Assembly (NCBI GenBank): GCA_017504265.1
Contig: JAFVRN010000007.1
Coordinates: forward strand, 1 to 54,016
Source: Alistipes sp.
Lineage (GTDB): Bacteria; Bacteroidota; Bacteroidia; Bacteroidales; Rikenellaceae
Length of the DNA: 54,016 nucleotides
Reading direction: 5' to 3'
Below the pieces are notes generated by a model. That model was not told the DNA's origin. It searched no databases and saw nothing but the letters and a program-made list of their open reading frames with translations. A program made the position numbers and the translations under genes. This document shows, one piece after another, positions 24,692 through 34,079 of this stretch; the first letter of the stretch is position 1, and the number at the start of each line of letters is the position of its first letter.

Positions 24692-25351
24692 TTACTCTAC
24701 AAGCCTACGCAACATCTCCACATCGACATCTCTGAAATCATCGACAATAATATCGGCATCGGTACGACCAAGAAACTCTCTATCGAAGGTCGTAGCCAAT
24801 GCCACAACCCTCATACCGGCACGTTTTGCAGCCTCGATACCGGCCTCTGCATCTTCAAACACTACACATTCGGCTGGTTGCAATCCGAGTTTACCGGCTG
24901 CCGTGAGGTATATCTCGGGATCGGGCTTGCAACGGGTTACCTCATCGCCGGCAACAATCGCCTCGAAATAATGTGCTATATCGCACTTTTCAAGAACAAA
25001 ATCAACATTTACCCTATATCCCGACGAGCCGACTGCACAACACAGCTTCTTGGCGTATGCCTCCTCCAAAAAGCGGATGAGGCCGGGCTGTGGCTCAATA
25101 ATGGGAGCATACAGCTCACGATATATGGCCTCCTTTTGGTATCCGAGTTCTCTGATACCGACACGTTTCACAATATCGGCAGGCATCAAGTCACCCATAA
25201 TATCGTCGTTGCCACGTCCGAAATGGCGGTTAAGCTCCTCAAAGGTACGATTAACGCCATAGCGTCGGAAGAACTCGGCAAAGGCAGCACGGTGTACCTC
25301 CAAGTTATTGACAAGCACACCATCCATATCGAAAAGCAATCCTCTTAGCAT
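24692..25351 (-). CDS. HAD-family phosphatase/beta-phosphoglucomutase-like
   Basis: A 219-residue HAD superfamily protein with DMDGVLV (catalytic D8 and D10), a cap domain with the FEELNRHFGR helix, GSSGY (motif II), RCKPDPEIYL (motif III) and VVFEDAEAGIEAA (motif IV). This order is typical of beta-phosphoglucomutase/sugar phosphatases; the substrate is not determinable from sequence. A minus-strand TATCTTTG promoter lies at 25377-25384. It converges with the SDR gene (2-bp gap). Confidence 0.88.
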   Translation of the reverse strand: MLRGLLFDMDGVLVNNLEVHRAAFAEFFRRYGVNRTFEELNRHFGRGNDDIMGDLMPADIVKRVGIRELGYQKEAIYRELYAPIIEPQPGLIRFLEEAYAKKLCCAVGSSGYRVNVDFVLEKCDIAHYFEAIVAGDEVTRCKPDPEIYLTAAGKLGLQPAECVVFEDAEAGIEAAKRAGMRVVALATTFDREFLGRTDADIIVDDFRDVDVEMLRRLVE

Positions 25352-25376
25352 ACTAATAGTTTTGATTAATTGAGAG

Positions 25377-25384
25377 CAAAGATA
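25377..25384 (-). promoter_or_regulatory. -7 element of the HAD gene
   Basis: CAAAGATA on the plus strand reads TATCTTTG on the minus strand, 25 bp upstream of the start codon. Confidence 0.5.
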
Positions 25385-25470
25385 ATGTTTTTATTGATAT
25401 TTTTATCCCTCCTGTTTATTATAGCATAATTATATTTGTGGTTTAGATAAAATTATCTATTTTTGCATTG

Positions 25471-26520
25471 ATGAAGAGTGTGAACATATTCAAAAATTTG
25501 CAGCTGGGAGAGAACATGGTCTATGCGCTTGTGTGGATGGCCATCTTTCTTATACCCTTTATGAATGCACATCTTATGGCCGAGAAGGAGATCGACTTAA
25601 ACAATGTCGTTATCTCATGGGGTAAGATTGCACCCTATTTCATCGTATTTATGGTTAATGACAAGGTTCTTGCACCATTCCTGCTACTGCGTAACAGATA
25701 TATATGGTACATCTTCACATTGCTGTCTTTGGTATGTTCTACGTTTGGCACAATTGAACTACTCGATTTTCACTACTACCAGACCGATATTAACCTACGT
25801 CACAAGGCCTCGCTAACCGAATTGGCGTGGTATTGGAACGTTCTCTTCGGAATACTTATGGCAGGTGCTAACTCTATGATAAAGCTCTATTACCGAGCCA
25901 TAGAGACCGACCAGCGAATGATGGTGCTCGAACGCCAGAATATAGAGACACAGATGCAGTACCTCAAATATCAGATTAACCCCCACTTTCTGATGAATAC
26001 GCTCAACAACATACACGCCCTCATTGACTTCGATAAGGAGATGGCCAAAAATAGCGTTGTGGAGCTATCACGAATGTTAAGACACATACTCTACGATTCC
26101 AGCGAGAACCATACAACACTCGACAAAGAGGTGGAGTTTCTACACAACTACATCGAATTGATGCGTATACGCTATGTAGATGATGTAGTAATTGATCTAA
26201 ATACCCCCGATGTTACTACGTGCCGCAAGATACGTATACCCCCGTTGTTACTCATCGTGCTTGTAGAGAATGCCTTTAAGCACGGCATAAGCTATAATCA
26301 CACATCGTTCATCAACATCGATATTAAGGATAAACGAGACTATTTGGTATGCGTAGTAGAGAACAGCGCACACCATACGCACAGCACGAAGCAGAGTGGC
26401 ATAGGGCTAAGCAACATACGTAAGCGTCTGGATTTGCTCTTTGGCGACAATTATACGCTTAATATAGACAACTCCGAAGATGGTGTTTATCGTGTAAAAC
26501 TGATTATTCCAACAACATAG
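25471..26520 (+). CDS. Sensor histidine kinase of the LytS/YehU (His_kinase) type
   Basis: A 349-residue membrane kinase. Four hydrophobic segments (about 16-36, 49-68, 77-96, 118-136) lead into the His_kinase domain, whose phospho-acceptor is His172 in QINPHFLMNTLNNI. The N-box is VENAFKHG and the G-box GIGLSNIRKRLDLLFG. It is 7 bp upstream of the LytTR regulator. A TATTTTTG element (25458-25465) ends 5 bp before this ATG. The alternative ATG at 25516 is preceded by GGGAGAG, but starts inside the first helix. Confidence 0.9.
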   Translation: MKSVNIFKNLQLGENMVYALVWMAIFLIPFMNAHLMAEKEIDLNNVVISWGKIAPYFIVFMVNDKVLAPFLLLRNRYIWYIFTLLSLVCSTFGTIELLDFHYYQTDINLRHKASLTELAWYWNVLFGILMAGANSMIKLYYRAIETDQRMMVLERQNIETQMQYLKYQINPHFLMNTLNNIHALIDFDKEMAKNSVVELSRMLRHILYDSSENHTTLDKEVEFLHNYIELMRIRYVDDVVIDLNTPDVTTCRKIRIPPLLLIVLVENAFKHGISYNHTSFINIDIKDKRDYLVCVVENSAHHTHSTKQSGIGLSNIRKRLDLLFGDNYTLNIDNSEDGVYRVKLIIPTT

Positions 26521-26527
26521 TATAGAT

Positions 26528-27259
26528 ATGGTTAGATGTATTGCAATAGATGACGAGCCTCTGGCTCTACGTCAAATAAAGAGTTATATAGAGTCTACCG
26601 AGCAACTCGAGCTTGTCGCTACGTGCCGCAGTGCCGTAGAGGCGCAGAGTATTGTATCTTCAGAGAAGATAGACCTTATCTTCGTAGATATCAATATGCC
26701 CGACCTTAATGGTTTGGACTTCGTACGCTCATTAACGGAAAACTACTATATCATATTTACTACGGCCTACCCTGAGTTTGCTCTCGACGGCTTTAAGCTA
26801 AATGCCATAGATTATATTCTAAAACCATTTACCTACGATGAGTTTATGAAGGCTACGCAGAAGGTTATATCGCTCGTAGATTTGGTTAATAGATGTCATG
26901 CAGCCGAGAGTGCCATAGCCAAGAATGAGGCAGAGAGTTCCGACAAGGAGATTATATCGGTCAAGGCTGACTACAAAACACAGCTTATCAAGGTTGCCGA
27001 TATCGTCTATTTGGAGAGTGCCGGCGAATATGTTCGCCTGCATATCGAGGGCAGCTCGACTATTACCACCCTTTTCCGCCTAAAAAATATGGAAGCATCA
27101 CTACCCTCGGACAGCTTCTTACGTGTACATCGTTCCTATATCGTAAATATCAAGCGTATATCGAGCTATACCAAGGGTCGTATATTCCTTGACAATGGCG
27201 AGTATATTCCTCTTGGCGAGAACTACAAGGAGCGATTCTTAGAGTGGTTTGAGAAGTAG
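26528..27259 (+). CDS. LytTR-family response regulator
   Basis: A 243-residue DNA-binding regulator. The receiver domain has the acidic pair at D8-E10, phospho-Asp54 in FVDINMPDLNG, and the KPFTYDEF lysine. The C-terminal LytTR domain (about 140-243) shows IVYLESAGEYVRLHI, FLRVHRSYIVNIKRI and the NGEYIPLGENYKE end. With the upstream kinase it forms a two-component pair. No direct target is readable from the window. Confidence 0.93.
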   Translation: MVRCIAIDDEPLALRQIKSYIESTEQLELVATCRSAVEAQSIVSSEKIDLIFVDINMPDLNGLDFVRSLTENYYIIFTTAYPEFALDGFKLNAIDYILKPFTYDEFMKATQKVISLVDLVNRCHAAESAIAKNEAESSDKEIISVKADYKTQLIKVADIVYLESAGEYVRLHIEGSSTITTLFRLKNMEASLPSDSFLRVHRSYIVNIKRISSYTKGRIFLDNGEYIPLGENYKERFLEWFEK

Positions 27260-27282
27260 AATACCAGACTCATATATAAATA

Positions 27283-27320
27283 AAATTGACGGTAACACAG
27301 AGGTGCGTTACCGTCAATTT
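27283..27320. terminator. Terminator between the LytTR gene and convergent oadB
   Basis: AAATTGACGGTAAC (27283-27296) pairs perfectly over 14 bp with GTTACCGTCAATTT (27307-27320), followed by TTTG. Position between convergent genes fits a bidirectional terminator. Confidence 0.85.
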
Positions 27321-27340
27321 GTTTGTAGCAGTTCCTACTA

Positions 27341-28747
27341 TTACATAGGAAGGAATGACAACAGGATACCTGCTGCTACAGCCGAGCCGATAACGCCTGC
27401 TACGTTAGGACCCATAGCGTGCATCAACAAGAAGTTGCCTGGATTGTACTGCTGACCTACGGACTGAGATACACGAGCCGCCATAGGCACTGCCGATACA
27501 CCGGCCGAGCCGATAAGCGGATTAATCTTATCCTTAATAAAGAGGTTCATAAACTTAGCCAAGAGAACACCCGATGCCGAACCCATAGAAAATGCTATGA
27601 TACCGAGCAACAAGATACCAAGTGTCTGGAAGTTAAGGAAGGCATCTGCCGTTGCGGTAGCACCCACCGAGATACCAAGGAAGATGGTAACGATGTTCAT
27701 CAACTCGTTCTGAACGGTCTTAGATAGACGCTCCGTAACACCACACTCCTTCATCAAGTTACCAAGCATCAAGCAACCAATAAGTGGTGCTGCCGAAGGC
27801 AACAGGATTGCGATGATGGCTGTGATGACAATAGGGAAGATAATCTTCTCCTTCTGTGACACGGTGCGCAACTGCTTCATCTCTATCTTACGCTCCTTCT
27901 CTGTTGTAAGCAGCTTCATAACAGGAGGCTGAATAACAGGGACAAGGGCCATATAAGAGTATGCTGCAACGGCGATAGGACCCAACAAGTGTGGAGCAAG
28001 CTTCGATGTTAGGTAGATGGCTGTAGGGCCATCAGCACCACCGATGATACCGATAGAACCTGCCTCCCAATAGTTAAAGCCAAGAGCCAAAGCACCAAGG
28101 AACGTCAGGAAGATACCAATCTGAGCAGCAGCACCGAGCAGCAAGCTCTTAGGATTAGCGATAAGTGGACCGAAGTCGGTCATAGCACCTACGCCAATGA
28201 ATATCAAGCAAGGATATATACCGAGCTTAACACCAAGATAGAGGTAGTCCAAAAGACCTACTGAGCCATGAGCAAAGTCACCCCAATGTACATGACCACC
28301 TGCGAATAATTCGGCGTGGAACATACCTGCACCTGGAAGGTTTGTAAGCAACATACCGAAAGCGATAGGCATCAAAAGCAGTGGCTCGAACTTCTTGACA
28401 ATAGCCAAGTAGAGGAGTAGGAACGACACCAGAATCATAACAGCGTAGCGCCAATCATCAACAAAGCCCTTAAAGCCGCTCTGACTGACGAAGTCTGTGA
28501 TAGCAGCAGTTACGCTGAACTTATCATCGATAGCACTGTTATCACGACCCTGAGAGCCACTGACAACTGCGGGAGTTGCCTCTACAACCTCCTCGGTCTG
28601 CTCGACCGCAGGAAGCTCATCGGCGAGCTCCACAGTAGCTACAACATTCTCATCAACGACCACCGACTCAGCATCCTGTGCCTGTACGGGGGCTACGAGA
28701 GATAGCGTAGCTACGATAAGCGTGAAATATAGTTTCAGACTCTTCAT
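27341..28747 (-). CDS. oadB: Sodium-translocating decarboxylase subunit beta, with exported N-terminal extension
   Basis: A 468-residue membrane subunit that couples carboxybiotin decarboxylation to Na+ export. From about residue 95 it shows the core with many membrane helices, the [16 protein letters not shown] motif and the [23 protein letters not shown] end. Residues 1-23 look like a signal peptide ([18 protein letters not shown]) and 24-90 form an acidic, Val/Glu-rich linker absent from most OadB/GcdB. Last gene of the mce-mmdA-oadG-biotin carrier-oadB operon. Specificity (methylmalonyl-CoA versus oxaloacetate) is inferred from mce and mmdA. Confidence 0.92.
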   Translation of the reverse strand: MKSLKLYFTLIVATLSLVAPVQAQDAESVVVDENVVATVELADELPAVEQTEEVVEATPAVVSGSQGRDNSAIDDKFSVTAAITDFVSQSGFKGFVDDWRYAVMILVSFLLLYLAIVKKFEPLLLMPIAFGMLLTNLPGAGMFHAELFAGGHVHWGDFAHGSVGLLDYLYLGVKLGIYPCLIFIGVGAMTDFGPLIANPKSLLLGAAAQIGIFLTFLGALALGFNYWEAGSIGIIGGADGPTAIYLTSKLAPHLLGPIAVAAYSYMALVPVIQPPVMKLLTTEKERKIEMKQLRTVSQKEKIIFPIVITAIIAILLPSAAPLIGCLMLGNLMKECGVTERLSKTVQNELMNIVTIFLGISVGATATADAFLNFQTLGILLLGIIAFSMGSASGVLLAKFMNLFIKDKINPLIGSAGVSAVPMAARVSQSVGQQYNPGNFLLMHAMGPNVAGVIGSAVAAGILLSFLPM

Positions 28748-28774
28748 CTTACTTTTACGGTTTTAGTGTTAGCA

Positions 28775-29203
28775 CTATGCAAGGTCAATAAGAGCCTCAC
28801 CCTGCTGAACAGCCTTACCCTCAGATACGTAAATCTTCTTTACTGTACCTGCCGCAGGAGCCATAATCTCATTCTCCATCTTCATTGCCTCCAAGGTCAT
28901 AAGAACTTCACCGGCCTTAACTGCCTGACCCTCCTTAACCTTGATCTTAGAGACGTTGCCTGGTAGTGGCGACTTGATAGAGCCGGCATTGCCGGTGATA
29001 GGCTGCTGAGGTGCATCAACGAAGTCGGCTGAGCTTGACGATGGCTTAACAGCGGCAATCTTGGGTGAGACAATAGCCTCTTCCTTCTCTACTTGAACGG
29101 TATAGCTCTTGCCGTTAAGTTCTACACGTGCGGTGTTGCGCTCGGTCTCCTCAACGATAGCCTCATAGCTCTTGCCGTTGATATTGAATTTGAATTTCTG
29201 CAT
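28775..29203 (-). CDS. Biotin carboxyl carrier protein of the decarboxylase
   Basis: A 142-residue carrier. The N-terminal part is a degenerate FxNGKxYEAIVEE region. After a Ser/Pro-rich linker (54-70) the lipoyl/biotinyl domain follows, with EAMKMEN and biotin attached to Lys108. It shuttles carboxyl groups from MmdA to OadB. Same operon, 30-bp gap to oadG. Confidence 0.94.
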   Translation of the reverse strand: MQKFKFNINGKSYEAIVEETERNTARVELNGKSYTVQVEKEEAIVSPKIAAVKPSSSSADFVDAPQQPITGNAGSIKSPLPGNVSKIKVKEGQAVKAGEVLMTLEAMKMENEIMAPAAGTVKKIYVSEGKAVQQGEALIDLA

Positions 29204-29232
29204 AATTCGTTTCTCTTCTTTGCGTGATTATT

Positions 29233-29550
29233 TTACAATTGCTTGTTAATATTGCGTACCTGCCAAGCCGATACGTCGTGATTTTGGCGGAAGGTAAGTA
29301 CGTCGCTCTCCTCATCATGACGGTTGAAGAAGAGGTTTACAGCCATAGCAATGGCTGCAACCTCCTCGTCAGAAATACCATCAGATGATGCCGCTGCGGT
29401 TGTTGCAGACACCTTGCGCTTCTTTTCTGAGAAGATAACTCCGAATAGTTTCAACACACATATAAGAAGAACAAGTACGACAAAGACCAACATAATGCTG
29501 ACCAATGCCATTAGCGATGCAATACCCCAATTTGTTGCAAGTATCATCAT
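29233..29550 (-). CDS. OadG-family decarboxylase gamma subunit
   Basis: A 105-residue small membrane protein. Residues 12-38 form one hydrophobic helix (SLMALVSIMLVFVVLVLLIC), followed by a short KKRK-positive segment and a variable C-terminus. Size, topology and location between mmdA and the biotin carrier identify it as the assembly subunit. The start may be either of two adjacent ATGs (29550 or 29547). Confidence 0.85.
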   Translation of the reverse strand: MMILATNWGIASLMALVSIMLVFVVLVLLICVLKLFGVIFSEKKRKVSATTAAASSDGISDEEVAAIAMAVNLFFNRHDEESDVLTFRQNHDVSAWQVRNINKQL

Positions 29551-29570
29551 AATCGATTCTCAATTTTGAA

Positions 29571-31133
29571 TTACAATGGAATGTTGTTATGACGCTTTGC
29601 AGGATTCACCAAACGCTTATTGCGTAGTGACTCCAATGCACGAATTACGCGGAAACGTGTGTTACGTGGCTCGATAACATCGTCGATATAGCCGTAGCGT
29701 GCTGCATTGTAAGGATTAGAGAACTTGTCGCGGTACTCCTGCTCCTTCTCGGCAACGAACTTAGCCTTATCCTCCTTGTTCTCGAAGCCTGCCAAAGCCT
29801 TAGCGTGCAATACCTCTACGGCACCACTTGCACCCATAACGGCAATCTCGGCAGTTGGCCATGCGTAGTTCACATCGCCACGGATATGCTTAGACGACAT
29901 CACGATATATGCACCACCGTATGCCTTACGCAAAGTAACGGTAACCTTAGGCACAGTAGCCTCGCAGTATGCGAAGAGCAACTTTGCACCATGTGTGATA
30001 ACACCACCATACTCCTGAGCTGTACCTGGAAGGAAGCCTGGGACATCCACAAGAGTTACCAATGGAATGTTGAACGCATCGCAGAAACGTACGAAACGAG
30101 CTGCCTTGCGGCTGGCGTTGATATCCAATACACCTGCCATAAACTTAGGCTGGTTGGCAATGATACCTACGCTCTGACCATTGAAGCGCGCAAAACCGGT
30201 GATGATATTCTTTGCATAAGGTGCTGCCGACTCCAAGAACTCACCATTATCGACGATAGCCTTGATAACCTCCATCATATCGTATGGCTTATTTGGGTTG
30301 TCAGGGATAATCTCGTTGAGAATATCCTCCTTACGTGCGATATCGTCTGTACATGGCTGATCCGGAACCAATGCAGTGTAGTTCTGTGGCATGTATGATA
30401 GAAGGTCACGGATAAGCTTCAAGCCCTCCTCCTCAGAATCTACGGCAAACTGTGCAACACCCGACTTTGTAGTGTGCATATTAGCACCACCGAGCTGCTC
30501 CTGTGTTACATCCTCACCGGTCACGGTCTTAACAACCTTAGGACCTGTAAGGAACATGTTAGATGTCTCACGACGCATGATGATGAAGTCGGTGAGAGCA
30601 GGAGAGTATACAGCACCACCGGCACAAGGACCGAAGATTGCCGAAATCTGAGGGATAACACCCGATGCCATCACGTTACGCTGGAAGATGTTGGCATAAC
30701 CAGCCAAAGCGTTTACACCCTCCTGGATACGAGCACCACCCGAGTCGTTAAGACCGATACAAGGAGCACCGTTGCGAACGGCCATATCCATAACCTTGCA
30801 AATCTTGTCAGCCAAAGAGATTGACAACGAACCTGCTGTAACGGTGAAGTCCTGTGCAAAGACATATACCAAGCGGCCGGCGATGGTACCATAACCTGTT
30901 ACCACACCATCACCAAAGGTATGCTTAGCATCCATACCGAAGTCGTAGCAACGGTGAGTAACGAACATGTCGAACTCCTCGAAACTACCCTCATCAAGAA
31001 GCATAGCAATACGCTCACGTGCAGTATACTTACCCTTCTCATGCTGCTTGTCAATAGCCTTTTGGCCACCACCCATACGAGCTGTTTGACGGTTATCCAT
31101 CAATTTCTCGATAGCTTTCTGAATTTCGCTCAT
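29571..31133 (-). CDS. mmdA: Methylmalonyl-CoA decarboxylase alpha subunit (acyl-CoA carboxyltransferase)
   Basis: A 520-residue crotonase-fold carboxyltransferase. N-terminal part: [18 protein letters not shown] and [10 protein letters not shown]. The oxyanion-hole region is [14 protein letters not shown], with [13 protein letters not shown] and, in the C-terminal half, [17 protein letters not shown] and [10 protein letters not shown]. Such proteins serve as PccB or MmdA. Here the oadG, biotin carrier and oadB genes make MmdA, transferring CO2 from methylmalonyl-CoA to biotin, the better choice. Confidence 0.92.
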   Translation of the reverse strand: MSEIQKAIEKLMDNRQTARMGGGQKAIDKQHEKGKYTARERIAMLLDEGSFEEFDMFVTHRCYDFGMDAKHTFGDGVVTGYGTIAGRLVYVFAQDFTVTAGSLSISLADKICKVMDMAVRNGAPCIGLNDSGGARIQEGVNALAGYANIFQRNVMASGVIPQISAIFGPCAGGAVYSPALTDFIIMRRETSNMFLTGPKVVKTVTGEDVTQEQLGGANMHTTKSGVAQFAVDSEEEGLKLIRDLLSYMPQNYTALVPDQPCTDDIARKEDILNEIIPDNPNKPYDMMEVIKAIVDNGEFLESAAPYAKNIITGFARFNGQSVGIIANQPKFMAGVLDINASRKAARFVRFCDAFNIPLVTLVDVPGFLPGTAQEYGGVITHGAKLLFAYCEATVPKVTVTLRKAYGGAYIVMSSKHIRGDVNYAWPTAEIAVMGASGAVEVLHAKALAGFENKEDKAKFVAEKEQEYRDKFSNPYNAARYGYIDDVIEPRNTRFRVIRALESLRNKRLVNPAKRHNNIPL

Positions 31134-31178
31134 AGCAAACTTGTATTTATATATTTTTAGATTGGATTAACACTTCCA

Positions 31179-31589
31179 CTATTTGTTCTTATTCTCGCAA
31201 AGCTCTGTAAGGATACCCTGTGTTGACTTTGGATGAAGGAATGCGATGGTTAGACCCTCAGCACCCTTACGTGGAGTCTTGTCGATAAGACGAATACCGT
31301 GTGCCTCAGCATCTGCAAGCTGCTCCTCGATATTCTCGCAAGCAAGAGCCATGTGGTGAATACCCACGCCCTTGTTCTCGATATACTTAGCAATAGTAGA
31401 CTCAGGTGATGTTGGCTCCAAAAGCTCGATCTTAGTCTGACCAAGCATAAAGAATGCCGTCTTTACCTTCTGGTCTGCAACCTCCTCAATGGCGTAACAT
31501 TTTAGACCCAATACATTCTCCCAATAAGGAATAGCCTCCTCCAAGCTGTTTACAGCAATACCGAGATGCTCAATGTGTGATACTTTCAT
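31179..31589 (-). CDS. mce: Methylmalonyl-CoA epimerase
   Basis: A 136-residue vicinal-oxygen-chelate enzyme interconverting (R)- and (S)-methylmalonyl-CoA. MKVSHIEHLGIAVNSLEEAI begins the first repeat, and GVGIHHMALACENIEE the second. Metal ligands are His8/Gln-type positions plus GIHHMA and a late glutamate (ILTELCE). First gene of the operon, putting epimerase and decarboxylase under one control. Confidence 0.95.
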   Translation of the reverse strand: MKVSHIEHLGIAVNSLEEAIPYWENVLGLKCYAIEEVADQKVKTAFFMLGQTKIELLEPTSPESTIAKYIENKGVGIHHMALACENIEEQLADAEAHGIRLIDKTPRKGAEGLTIAFLHPKSTQGILTELCENKNK

Positions 31590-31666
31590 AGCGTTTAGTT
31601 TTTATAAAGTTTAACTTAATATTTTTTTGTTTTATATCTTTGATATATCAGTGCCAAAAAATCACC

Positions 31667-31674
31667 CAAAGTTA
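31667..31674 (-). promoter_or_regulatory. Candidate -7 element of the mce-oadB operon
   Basis: CAAAGTTA reads TAACTTTG on the minus strand, 78 bp upstream of mce. The rest of the 31590-31928 gap is AT-rich. It also contains a plus-strand TATCTTTG (31635-31642) with no gene close behind it, and no further feature I can support. Confidence 0.45.
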
Positions 31675-31928
31675 CTTCAACTTTTCGAAACAGCGAAATT
31701 TTTTACACTCTTTTTTTCCACTTTTCTCCATATTGTAACAATATCGCTATCACAAACCGTATAAAGATGGTTGAAAATCAATTATTATAGCGTTAATTGT
31801 TATTACGAGCATAATTTTTGGCCGGTCGTCATAAGCATAAAATGGATAGGACCGTGATAAAATTATTATGACGGAGATTGATATTTGCCAAAAATTACTT
31901 AACTTCGCATAACAAAACCAAGATAAGT

Positions 31929-32399
31929 ATGCGACACCTGCTATTAACGATATGTGCCCTTCTGACAATATCGTCGTTATGCTCGGCACAAAACATACGT
32001 CTCGGCGAGCGTCTACCGGATATCAATGTGACCTCGGAGTTGGGTATGCAGCTCGACCTGATAACACAGAAATATGTCTGTCTGGTATTCGTACACTCCG
32101 AGAGTCTACCATGTATCACAGCCCTCGAAGAGTTTCAGGGCTTCTGCGCAACATATGGCGATAGGATGGCAACTGTGCTTATCACAGCCGAACAACGTAG
32201 CGACGAGCAGGAGGTTATGTCACGCTTCGTAAACAAGAATACGTCACTGGTCTTCGACGACAATCGACGCACGTTCAACGCCTTTGGCATCAACTACGTA
32301 CCATTTGGCGTGATATACGAAACCAAACGTCGCAAGGCAGTATGGTTTGGCTCGCTTAGACAGTTGCACGCCAAGGAGCTTGAATCAATATTGAAATAG
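31929..32399 (+). CDS. Exported thioredoxin-like protein with SxxC active site
   Basis: A 156-residue protein. Residues 1-20 are a signal peptide (LLLTICALLTISSLCSA, cleavage before QN). The redoxin fold follows: YVCLVFVHSES, then SLPC at 59-62 where a CxxC would be, so only the second cysteine (C62) remains. VPFGVIY near 124-130 provides the cis-proline. It probably acts in the periplasm but may not reduce disulfides conventionally. The 31929 ATG was chosen because it begins the signal peptide. Confidence 0.75.
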   Translation: MRHLLLTICALLTISSLCSAQNIRLGERLPDINVTSELGMQLDLITQKYVCLVFVHSESLPCITALEEFQGFCATYGDRMATVLITAEQRSDEQEVMSRFVNKNTSLVFDDNRRTFNAFGINYVPFGVIYETKRRKAVWFGSLRQLHAKELESILK

Positions 32400-32431
32400 G
32401 ATAATATAAGACAATGTAAACATCAGATATT

Positions 32432-33538
32432 ATGTCATTTAGCAAAATAGAACACTACGAGAAAGAGTATCTCGACAAGCATCACGACAGTGCTCTTGCC
32501 GTGACCAAAGGCGTGGAGGATCAACCCGTGGTAAATCCATATTTCGTACGTCGTAAACGTCGCGTGATGACCACCGACGAATATGTCGAAGGAATCCTAT
32601 CCGGAAATATCACCATTTTAGCTCAGGCCATAACGCTTATCGAGAGCAACAACCCATCACACTATGCTCAGGCACAGGAGATTATAGAGCGTTGTCTACC
32701 TCACTCCGGCAAGTCGATACGCATTGGCATCACGGGTGTCCCCGGTGCCGGCAAGTCCAGCTTTATCGAGGCGGTGGGCAATATGGTCACCTCATACCGT
32801 CATCGCTTAGCGGTACTAGCCATTGACCCATCATCGGAACGTAGCGGTGGCTCTATTCTGGGAGATAAGACACGTATGGAGAGCATATGTCATAACCCCG
32901 ATATATTTGTACGTCCCTCACCATCAGCCGGCTCGCTCGGAGGCGTAGCGCGCAAAACACGTGAGACGATTGTACTATGCGAGGCGGCAGGTTTCGACGT
33001 GATATTTATCGAAACGGTAGGTGTAGGACAGTCTGAGACAGCCGTACACTCTATGGTAGATATGTTTATGATGCTTCAAATTTCAGGTGCCGGCGATGAA
33101 TTGCAGGGCATCAAGCGAGGTATTATGGAGATGGCTGATATGATGGTTATCACAAAGGCCGATGGAGAGAATGTAACCAAGGCGGAGCTCGCCAAGGCGC
33201 AGTATAGCGGTGCTCTGCACCTCTTCCCTCTGCCCGACTCCGGGTGGCGTCCTAAGGTGTACACCTGTTCGTCACACGAAGGCACAGGCCTTGAAGAGGT
33301 ATGGCAGGGTGTAGAGGCATACCTGCAACATATCGAGCAGAACGGCTACTTTATGGCAAATCGCAACCGTCAGAATAAGTACTGGATGTACGAGACGATA
33401 AACGAGACGTTGAAGTCGAGTTTCTACAATAATCCAGAAATCGAGAGTAAGCTTGCAGACGTAGAGCAGCGCGTATTGGACGCCAAACTCTCGTCGTTCA
33501 TAGCCGCTAAGGAGCTCTTGGATATATACTTCAAATAG
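32432..33538 (+). CDS. meaB: Methylmalonyl-CoA mutase-associated GTPase MeaB
   Basis: A 368-residue P-loop GTPase that protects and gates cobalamin loading of methylmalonyl-CoA mutase. The P-loop GVPGAGKSSF lies near 108-117. LAIDPSSERSGGSILGDKTRM, FVRPSPSAGSLGG and the FIETVGVGQSE switch follow; VITKADG is the base-recognition motif. The mutase genes are not in the window, but mce and the decarboxylase operon lie divergently upstream. It ends in a strong terminator. Confidence 0.94.
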   Translation: MSFSKIEHYEKEYLDKHHDSALAVTKGVEDQPVVNPYFVRRKRRVMTTDEYVEGILSGNITILAQAITLIESNNPSHYAQAQEIIERCLPHSGKSIRIGITGVPGAGKSSFIEAVGNMVTSYRHRLAVLAIDPSSERSGGSILGDKTRMESICHNPDIFVRPSPSAGSLGGVARKTRETIVLCEAAGFDVIFIETVGVGQSETAVHSMVDMFMMLQISGAGDELQGIKRGIMEMADMMVITKADGENVTKAELAKAQYSGALHLFPLPDSGWRPKVYTCSSHEGTGLEEVWQGVEAYLQHIEQNGYFMANRNRQNKYWMYETINETLKSSFYNNPEIESKLADVEQRVLDAKLSSFIAAKELLDIYFK

Positions 33539-33557
33539 TATTCGGCTTGACTATGTG

Positions 33558-34079
33558 TTAATGTAAGAATGAGAGTAGGACCACCCTACTCTCATTTTTT
33601 AATATCTCATCTAAGCGCGACATATTTCTACGTGAGAGCACAGGGCAACCGAAGCTACCCGTGGTGGCGAGTGGCCATATCGGATAGGAGGTGGTATGCT
33701 CCCAGCCATGAAGCACCACGCAGCGCGAGCGCAGGTTGTCATTTGTAATATCAAGACCATCAAGGCGATAGGCAACACCATAACGACCCTCATATCTCTC
33801 GGCAACAAGGGCGCGACCAAGAGAGGAGAGATGTGAGCCATCGTCATTCGACACACGGGCATATGCAGAGCGTTTATGCGGCGTCTTAGAGCCACTGCCA
33901 TGGCTCACCGGACAACATAGCAAAGCTCTGTCCTGCTCGTAACTCCATACGACGAAGCGGCAAAGCCCCGAATGTCGAGATAGGTCTACGATGAGTGATA
34001 TGCTGGTATTATATCCCTTAGCACGACAGAAGTCGTAAAGTTCGGCTGCCCTTTGTCGTATTCTACTTCGAAAACTCAT
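33558..34079 (-). CDS. L,D-transpeptidase-like catalytic domain protein (YkuD_2 type)
   Basis: A 173-residue protein with the YkuD_2 catalytic layout: VSHGSG (59-63 region), VLHG with His124, and GSFGCPVLS with the candidate nucleophile Cys145. Such proteins remodel murein. However, the chosen ATG at 34079 gives no signal peptide, and an upstream ATG at 34118 (MLLACHNLL) does not give a convincing one either. The gene overlaps the sirtuin stop by 17 bp and its 3' end contains the convergent meaB terminator. Confidence 0.75.
   Translation of the reverse strand: MSFRSRIRQRAAELYDFCRAKGYNTSISLIVDLSRHSGLCRFVVWSYEQDRALLCCPVSHGSGSKTPHKRSAYARVSNDDGSHLSSLGRALVAERYEGRYGVAYRLDGLDITNDNLRSRCVVLHGWEHTTSYPIWPLATTGSFGCPVLSRRNMSRLDEILKNESRVVLLSFLH
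33568..33600 (+). terminator. meaB terminator (inside the convergent gene)
   Basis: AATGAGAGTAGG (33568-33579) pairs with CCTACTCTCATT (33585-33596), followed by six T residues (33595-33600). It lies within the last codons of the convergent YkuD_2 gene. Confidence 0.9.

Noticed and set aside
31635-31642. Plus-strand TATCTTTG as promoter of a small RNA
   Set aside because: No convincing -33 element at the right distance and no terminator-like hairpin downstream; kept only as a note under the gap.
31750-31989. 79-codon minus-strand frame in the mce/thioredoxin gap
   Set aside because: No -7 element in front, AT-driven hydrophobic composition, and it crosses into the signal peptide of the plus-strand gene.
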